A stretch of 64,000 nucleotides of DNA, taken from positions 1 to 64,000 of the forward strand of contig QCCX01000006.1 in assembly GCA_003278845.1 (NCBI GenBank). Reading direction: 5' to 3'. Shown piece after piece: positions 58,526 to 64,000 of this stretch. The notes under the pieces are model-generated. The model had not been told where the DNA came from and ran no database searches. It saw only the letters and a program-made list of their open reading frames with translations. Both the position numbers and the translations under genes were made by a program. Position 1 is the first letter of the stretch; each line of letters opens with the position of its first letter. The DNA comes from Prochlorococcus sp. AG-347-O22. GTDB taxonomy: Bacteria > Cyanobacteriota > Cyanobacteriia > PCC-6307 > Cyanobiaceae.

Positions 58526-59422
58526 ATGTCATTAAAATTAGACGGTAAAAAATTATCTCTTGAAATTGAAGAAAGATTATCCAATTATATCTCGATTAAT
58601 AAAAAAGTTGCAAAAAGAGCTCCCGGTTTAGCTGTAATAAGAATAGGTGAAGACCCTGCGAGTGGTGTTTACGTTAATAATAAGCAAAAAGCATGTTCAA
58701 GGATTGGAATAAAGAGCTTTATCTTTCATCTAAAAGATAGTGTAGAGCAAAAAGAAGTTGAACAATTAATAATCAAACTTAATTCTGATAAAGATATTGA
58801 TGGAATGTTACTACAACTACCCATTCCAAAGAAGTTTGACGAGCAAAAATTGATCAGCCATATTAATCCAAGCAAAGATGTAGATGGACTAAATGAGATA
58901 AACATCGGCAAACTAGTAAAAAATGAGCCTGCGATGAGATCATGCACACCCGCAGGAATTATTAATTTATTAAGTTCCCAAAATATTACAATTGAAGGCA
59001 AGAAGATTGTTGTTATAGGAAGAAGTTTGCTTGTTGGAAAACCCCTATCGCTTATGTTGTTGAACCTAAATGGCACGGTAACAATGACTCACTCTAAAAC
59101 ATTAAATTTGAGTAAAGTCTGTAGAGAAGCCGACATTCTAATTGCGGCTGCAGGAAAACCCAATCTTGTAGATTCGAGTTTTGTGAAAGAAGGAGCAGTA
59201 ATTATTGATGTTGGAATACATAGATTAAAAAGTTCCGATAAAAATCAAACCAGATTATGTGGCGATGTATTATTAGAAGATGTTATTTCTAAAGTATTTG
59301 CTTACACACCTGTCCCAGGAGGTGTTGGACCAATGACAGTAACTATGTTACTTGTAAATACTATTTTTAGCTGGCAAAAACAATTTGGTTTATCATCAAC
59401 TCTTAATGACCTTTTGCCATAA
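58526..59422 (+). CDS. folD: Methylenetetrahydrofolate dehydrogenase/cyclohydrolase
   Basis: [72 protein letters not shown]. Confidence 0.96.
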   Translation: MSLKLDGKKLSLEIEERLSNYISINKKVAKRAPGLAVIRIGEDPASGVYVNNKQKACSRIGIKSFIFHLKDSVEQKEVEQLIIKLNSDKDIDGMLLQLPIPKKFDEQKLISHINPSKDVDGLNEINIGKLVKNEPAMRSCTPAGIINLLSSQNITIEGKKIVVIGRSLLVGKPLSLMLLNLNGTVTMTHSKTLNLSKVCREADILIAAAGKPNLVDSSFVKEGAVIIDVGIHRLKSSDKNQTRLCGDVLLEDVISKVFAYTPVPGGVGPMTVTMLLVNTIFSWQKQFGLSSTLNDLLP

Positions 59423-59458
59423 ACTCCAAGATGAAATTTTTTTTACTAAAGGTATAAA

Positions 59459-60361
59459 ATGACTGAAGTAATAAATAGTATTTCTGATTTTGAAAAATAT
59501 CTTAAAAACACAAAAAAGGTTGTAGAAGAAGCACTTGATTTTTCCTTGGGTCCTGAAAATCCAGAAATATTAAGAGAATCAATGAGATATTCCCTCTTAG
59601 CAGGAGGGAAAAGAATACGTCCAATTTTATGTTTAGCATCTTGTGCACTGGCTGGAGGAGAACCCTCTCTTGCAGTTCCTACTGCGGTAGCGATAGAAAT
59701 GATCCATACAATGTCCTTGATTCATGATGATCTACCCGCCATGGACAATGATGACTTGAGGAGAGGTAGGGCGACAAATCATAAAGTATATGGAGATGCA
59801 ATAGCTATTCTTGCAGGCGATGCTTTATTAACAAGGGCCTTTGAAATGGTCTCTTTAAGAAGCCCTGGAGTCGATCCAAATAGATTATTAAATGTAGTTG
59901 GCGAATTATCCTTAGTTGCTGGTGCACCAGGCTTAGTCGGGGGACAAGTTGTTGATTTGGAATGCGAAGGTAAAGAAGTCGACCTTGAAACTCTCGAATA
60001 TATTCATCTTCACAAGACTGGGGCTTTATTGAAGGCCTGCGTTAGAACAGGCGCGATGATCGCAGGAGCTAACGAAAAACTATTACAAGCCCTGACAACA
60101 TATGCAGAGGGAATTGGTTTGGCCTTCCAAATAATAGATGATATTCTTGATTTAACTTCCAGCAGTGAAAAGCTTGGTAAAACTGCCGGCAAAGATCTTT
60201 TGGCTGACAAAACTACTTACCCTAAATTACTTGGAATGGAGGAGTCAAAGAAAAGAGCATTTGATTTAGTTGAAAAAGCAAAAAAAGCCATTGAACCTTG
60301 GGGTGCAGATGCAAAGTATTTAATATCTTTAGCTGACTTTATTACAAATAGAGATAGATAA
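59459..60361 (+). CDS. crtE: Geranylgeranyl diphosphate synthase / polyprenyl synthetase
   Basis: [52 protein letters not shown]. Confidence 0.95.
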   Translation: MTEVINSISDFEKYLKNTKKVVEEALDFSLGPENPEILRESMRYSLLAGGKRIRPILCLASCALAGGEPSLAVPTAVAIEMIHTMSLIHDDLPAMDNDDLRRGRATNHKVYGDAIAILAGDALLTRAFEMVSLRSPGVDPNRLLNVVGELSLVAGAPGLVGGQVVDLECEGKEVDLETLEYIHLHKTGALLKACVRTGAMIAGANEKLLQALTTYAEGIGLAFQIIDDILDLTSSSEKLGKTAGKDLLADKTTYPKLLGMEESKKRAFDLVEKAKKAIEPWGADAKYLISLADFITNRDR

Positions 60362-60374
60362 TTTTTTTTAATTT

Positions 60375-60854
60375 ATGTCTGATTTTTTTTCTTTTTTTAA
60401 TAATTCAGTTCTTTTCTGGAGCCTTTTATCCTGTTTTCTAGCTCAATTTTTTAAAATCGTATTCAATTTCTTTTCAACTGGAGAGATAAGATTTGGAATT
60501 ATATTCGAGACGGGTGGAATGCCCTCAAGTCATTCCGCCTTAATAACTGGCGCTTCATCTGGTATAGGTTATGAATTAGGATTTGATAGCTCAATATTCG
60601 CATTATCAGTTGCTGTTGCACTTATAGTTATGTATGACGCTAGTGGTGTTAGAAAATCAGCTGGGATTCAAGCTGCAGAAATTAATAAACTATCAAAAAA
60701 ACTAGACCCTCAATCTGAATTACTGTTAAAAGAGACCCTAGGCCATACAAAAATTGAGGTCATGGTGGGGAGCTTTTTAGGACCATTAATCACTTTACCT
60801 GGAATGTTTTTTTTAGGTTCTCCTCTCAAAATATTTGATTTGGTAATAAATTAA
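60375..60854 (+). CDS. Divergent PAP2-family (DUF212) membrane protein
   Basis: TGGMPSSHSALITGASSGIGYELG, MYDASGVRKSAGIQA, GHTKIEVMVGSFLG. Confidence 0.9.
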   Translation: MSDFFSFFNNSVLFWSLLSCFLAQFFKIVFNFFSTGEIRFGIIFETGGMPSSHSALITGASSGIGYELGFDSSIFALSVAVALIVMYDASGVRKSAGIQAAEINKLSKKLDPQSELLLKETLGHTKIEVMVGSFLGPLITLPGMFFLGSPLKIFDLVIN

Positions 60855-62242
60855 GAATGCTTTGAAAAAGTAATTTGGGTAGCGTCTATAAAGTTTTTTG
60901 CGACTTCTAGAGAACTTGGCAAATGTAAGTGAATCCAACTTGCATGTAATTTTTCATCAAAAAAACCTTCATTTTTGTACTCAGTTTCCCAAGATTTAAT
61001 TTTCCATGGGGAAGAAAGTTTCTTCTGATGATCAGCCTTTACAAAATCAAGTTCAGATAAATTATTTTCAATTTCCCAATAATGAAATTCATGTCCTCTA
61101 ATTAATTGATTTTGTTTGATGATCGGAGCATCTTTTAAACCCTCAATGTATCTATAACCTACTGAAAGTTTACTTTTTTTTGATCCAAAAGGCAGGATGC
61201 CACTCATTTTATGATTATTACCATTTTCATCTTTTATGAAGTCTCCTAAAATCATCATCCCTCCGCACTCAGCATATATAAATCCATTTTTGCGGAATTT
61301 CTTTAACGAATTTAAGCTTCTTGTGGAGTTACTTATATGATCAGCATATTTTTCAGGGAATCCCCCAGGAATAATTAAAGAAGAAGCCTCATTAGGTATT
61401 TCTTCATCATCATAAATACTCCATGAAATTAATGGAATACCAATTTCACTCAAGAACTCCTTAGTTTCAGGATATTGAAAATGAAATATTTTATCTTCTG
61501 CAATTGCGATAGGTTTACTTTTGTCAATTTTAAAATCTTTAAAATTGACAGAATTAAATATTTTCTTTTGAGGAGATTTCAGGAACTTAATAAGAGAAAA
61601 TACATCAAGGTTTCTTTCGGCAAAATTTGCAAAATATTCGACATCAATTTCTTTTTCATTTTCCATTGGAGATATCAAACCTAAATTAGCTTTGTTTAAA
61701 GTTATTTTTGAATCAGATGGTAAAAAACCAAGAATCTCGATTTCTTCATTTTTAAAAACCTCATTGATCAATTTTTTATGTCTATCTGAATTAACGTTGT
61801 TAAATATAATTCCTGCAATTGACAACTCACTATCAAAATCTCTAAAACCTCGAATAGTCGCCAGAAGAGAAGCTACTTGGCCTCTAGCATTAACAATAAA
61901 AATTATTGGAGCATTGAGAAGTTTAGAAATATTAGCTGTGCTGGAATAGGTTGTTGCCCCTAATCCATCAAATAGACCCATTGCCCCTTCAATTAATGAA
62001 AATTCATATTTCAAAGAATGTTTAAAAAAACTTTCCTGAACCCATTCCTCACCACTTAAAAAAATATCTAAATTCCTACAAATAGGTTGGCCAATTGAAC
62101 TAAGTTGTTGTTGATCAAGATAATCTGGGCCAACCTTGAAAGTTTGTAACTTTAAACCTTTTGAGAACGCCCAACAAGATAGCAAAAGCGATAATGTAGT
62201 TTTTCCACTATCAGTTGAAGGAGAAGATATTACACAAGGCAT
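60851..62242 (-). CDS. cobB: Cobyrinic acid a,c-diamide synthase
   Basis: ISSPSTDSGKTTLSLLLSCW, VGPDYLDQQ, EGAMGLFDG, IPGGFPEKYADHIS, YAECGGMMILG. Confidence 0.95.
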   Translation of the reverse strand: MPCVISSPSTDSGKTTLSLLLSCWAFSKGLKLQTFKVGPDYLDQQQLSSIGQPICRNLDIFLSGEEWVQESFFKHSLKYEFSLIEGAMGLFDGLGATTYSSTANISKLLNAPIIFIVNARGQVASLLATIRGFRDFDSELSIAGIIFNNVNSDRHKKLINEVFKNEEIEILGFLPSDSKITLNKANLGLISPMENEKEIDVEYFANFAERNLDVFSLIKFLKSPQKKIFNSVNFKDFKIDKSKPIAIAEDKIFHFQYPETKEFLSEIGIPLISWSIYDDEEIPNEASSLIIPGGFPEKYADHISNSTRSLNSLKKFRKNGFIYAECGGMMILGDFIKDENGNNHKMSGILPFGSKKSKLSVGYRYIEGLKDAPIIKQNQLIRGHEFHYWEIENNLSELDFVKADHQKKLSSPWKIKSWETEYKNEGFFDEKLHASWIHLHLPSSLEVAKNFIDATQITFSKHS

Positions 62243-62245
62243 TTA

Positions 62246-63547
62246 TTAGTTATTAAAACCATTAAATATTTGAAGGGCTATTTTGATAGAATTTTCAAAA
62301 AGAGGGCTGGTATTACCTCTACTACTTCCCAATAATTTACTAACGTCGTACTCTATTGTAGAAAAAGAATTTGGAACAACTTGTTCTATTAATTCCATAT
62401 TAGCCATTCCCCCTGCTTCAAGTCTCATACACTCCACTGATTCACAGCCAAGTATTACACAAGTGTTATTTTTTTGAACCTCACTAATTCTGGAAATCAG
62501 CCTCAAGCCAATAACTTGTCCCAAATGAATACTTGGATTTCCCAAAGATAAGGGATTAATTGTTGCAGAAATTATTTCGCCATTATTTCTCTTAAACTCT
62601 ATTTTTGTTGATTCTGTATCCCTTTCAACTCTTAGAAAAGACCAACCAAGTTTATCGCTAATCCATGAAATCAAAAACAAAGCTTGAATTATATGATCTC
62701 CTGCGATATCGATGTCAATATCAGTAATATGTTCTAAAATTGATCTCCTCGAAGGGGGATCAAAAATCATTGCCAATGATTCCCTCCAATTTCTCAATCT
62801 AACCCAATTCAAATCATTAATAGCTTTATTTGAATTATTTAATTGATCTAAAACTTTTAAACATCTTTGAGGCGATCCAAGAGCAGTATCAATTATTAAC
62901 CTTAGACCATAATTAGAAAAATATTCGAAGATTTCAGGCGATTCATCCAAGCTTCCATTCCACCACAACCATGAAGGTAATTCATCAATAGACAATTCAT
63001 CAATTATTTTTAATCCTCTATTAGATATTGAGTCCAAGTCTCCCCTAATAACAACTAAATCACCACATATAGGTTGCATAGCTGGAGTATCACTTAATGG
63101 ACAGTAAGCAGATACAAAAGTTTTGATATCTGAGTTTTTATTCAATGTTGGCGCTAGAGTTATTAATCTTCTTGGATTCAATGTACTTATTGATGATTCA
63201 AAAAATTGTCCCCTAAAGTCTTCAAAGTCTTTATTAGATAAATTTTCCTTCAACAAATTTAATAATTCTTCACTATTAAGGGAAGTAGTGATAGGAAGTC
63301 CTTGATCTAATATAAATTTTTTAGCAACTTCAATTATCTCTTGACTTAAATTTCCAGTAATTGGTCCACTTACTAATCCTTTTTGAACCAAACATTGTTC
63401 TAGCCAAGCAGGTTGCCAGACCATTAATGTAAAAGTATTAGCTCCACTATTATCTTTATCTTCTGAAATCCATAATTTATTAAGGTAATTAGGAATTTCT
63501 TGATAAGGCAGCTCTAACGGGGTTTGGAGTGTTAGTTGAGGTTTCAT
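62246..63547 (-). CDS. opcA: OpcA (glucose-6-phosphate dehydrogenase assembly protein)
   Basis: Adjacent to zwf; OpcA-like C-terminus with LRVERDTESTKIEFKR. Confidence 0.88.
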   Translation of the reverse strand: MKPQLTLQTPLELPYQEIPNYLNKLWISEDKDNSGANTFTLMVWQPAWLEQCLVQKGLVSGPITGNLSQEIIEVAKKFILDQGLPITTSLNSEELLNLLKENLSNKDFEDFRGQFFESSISTLNPRRLITLAPTLNKNSDIKTFVSAYCPLSDTPAMQPICGDLVVIRGDLDSISNRGLKIIDELSIDELPSWLWWNGSLDESPEIFEYFSNYGLRLIIDTALGSPQRCLKVLDQLNNSNKAINDLNWVRLRNWRESLAMIFDPPSRRSILEHITDIDIDIAGDHIIQALFLISWISDKLGWSFLRVERDTESTKIEFKRNNGEIISATINPLSLGNPSIHLGQVIGLRLISRISEVQKNNTCVILGCESVECMRLEAGGMANMELIEQVVPNSFSTIEYDVSKLLGSSRGNTSPLFENSIKIALQIFNGFNN

Positions 63548-63549
63548 TT

Positions 63550-64000
63550 TTAAGGTCTACGCCAGAAAATATTATCTTTTGAAATTAATTGATCAGACTC
63601 AGGAGGTCCCCACGTCATAGATTCATAATTGTAAATAGGTAACTTCCAAGGAGAATTATCCATCAATTCTATTAATGGCGTATAAAGTTTCCAGGCTGCC
63701 TCAACTTCATCACTTCGAGTAAATAAGGTTGGGTCAGAAAGCATTGCATCAGCTAATAATCTTACATAACCTTCATCTGAGGGTTCTCCAAATGATTCAT
63801 CATAAGAAAATTCCATCTCAACGGGTCTTGATTTCATTCCAGAACCAGGAGATTTTACCTCAAATTTGAAAGTAGCGCCCTCATTTGGCTGAATTCTAAG
63901 GATAAGTTGATTTGGGGCAGGATTTATTATTGTTGACTCAAATAAATGAACAGGAACGTCTTTAAAAGTCAAGACTATTTCTCCAAGTCTTTTAGGTAGT
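63550..64000 (-). CDS. zwf: Glucose-6-phosphate 1-dehydrogenase, C-terminal part (start lies beyond the right edge)
   Basis: NQLILRIQPNEGATFKFEVKSPGSGM, YVRLLADAMLSDPTLFTRSDEVEAAWKL, WGPPESDQLI; reading frame appears to continue to the window end. Confidence 0.93.
   Translation of the reverse strand, partial: LPKRLGEIVLTFKDVPVHLFESTIINPAPNQLILRIQPNEGATFKFEVKSPGSGMKSRPVEMEFSYDESFGEPSDEGYVRLLADAMLSDPTLFTRSDEVEAAWKLYTPLIELMDNSPWKLPIYNYESMTWGPPESDQLISKDNIFWRRP

Noticed and set aside
1-64000. CRISPR arrays, prophage, integrases, transposases
   Set aside because: No regularly spaced repeats, integrase or transposase motifs seen; the only tandem repeat is intragenic in znuA
1-64000. tRNA/rRNA genes
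   Set aside because: No convincing T-loop GGTTCGAATCC-type cloverleaf or rRNA signature found by eye; a tRNAscan-SE run would be decisive

Overview
The window looks like a low-GC picocyanobacterial chromosome, most likely high-light Prochlorococcus. That taxonomy is inferred from gene content, compactness and Yfr-type RNAs; I ran no search. The right half (about 33-64 kb) is mostly core metabolism: hom, sufE, ruvC, chlI, petG, hisH, trxA, guaB, gyrA, a crtL-type cyclase, leuA, folD, crtE, cobB, opcA and partial zwf. The left and middle part is richer in small, poorly described genes. The main find is a metal-homeostasis neighbourhood at about 12.4-28.3 kb. It has znuA, znuC and znuB, with a Fur/Zur-family regulator encoded antisense between znuC and znuB. 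It also has a CobW/COG0523 GTPase translationally coupled to a WD40 protein, a zinc-ribbon membrane protein, and a Tat-signal cyanate/nitrate-type ABC transporter with cyanase and tatA. Seven palindromes of the AATGATAATCATT / TGATAATTATCA type are scattered through it. One lies upstream of an untracked 45-aa peptide with 9 Cys (metallothionein-like). A roughly 130-aa module (FEWxG...DPxM...FTxHxxxEF) occurs twice in tandem in ZnuA (exact 420-bp period) and once, diverged, in the CobW protein, each time just before a His-rich segment. I also find canonical Yfr1 between trxA and guaB, plus an intergenic pair of candidate sRNAs at 13.4-13.66 kb: a Yfr2-family-like RNA and a second RNA carrying the Yfr1 core motif in a hairpin loop. 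No tRNA, rRNA, CRISPR, prophage or transposon was recognised.
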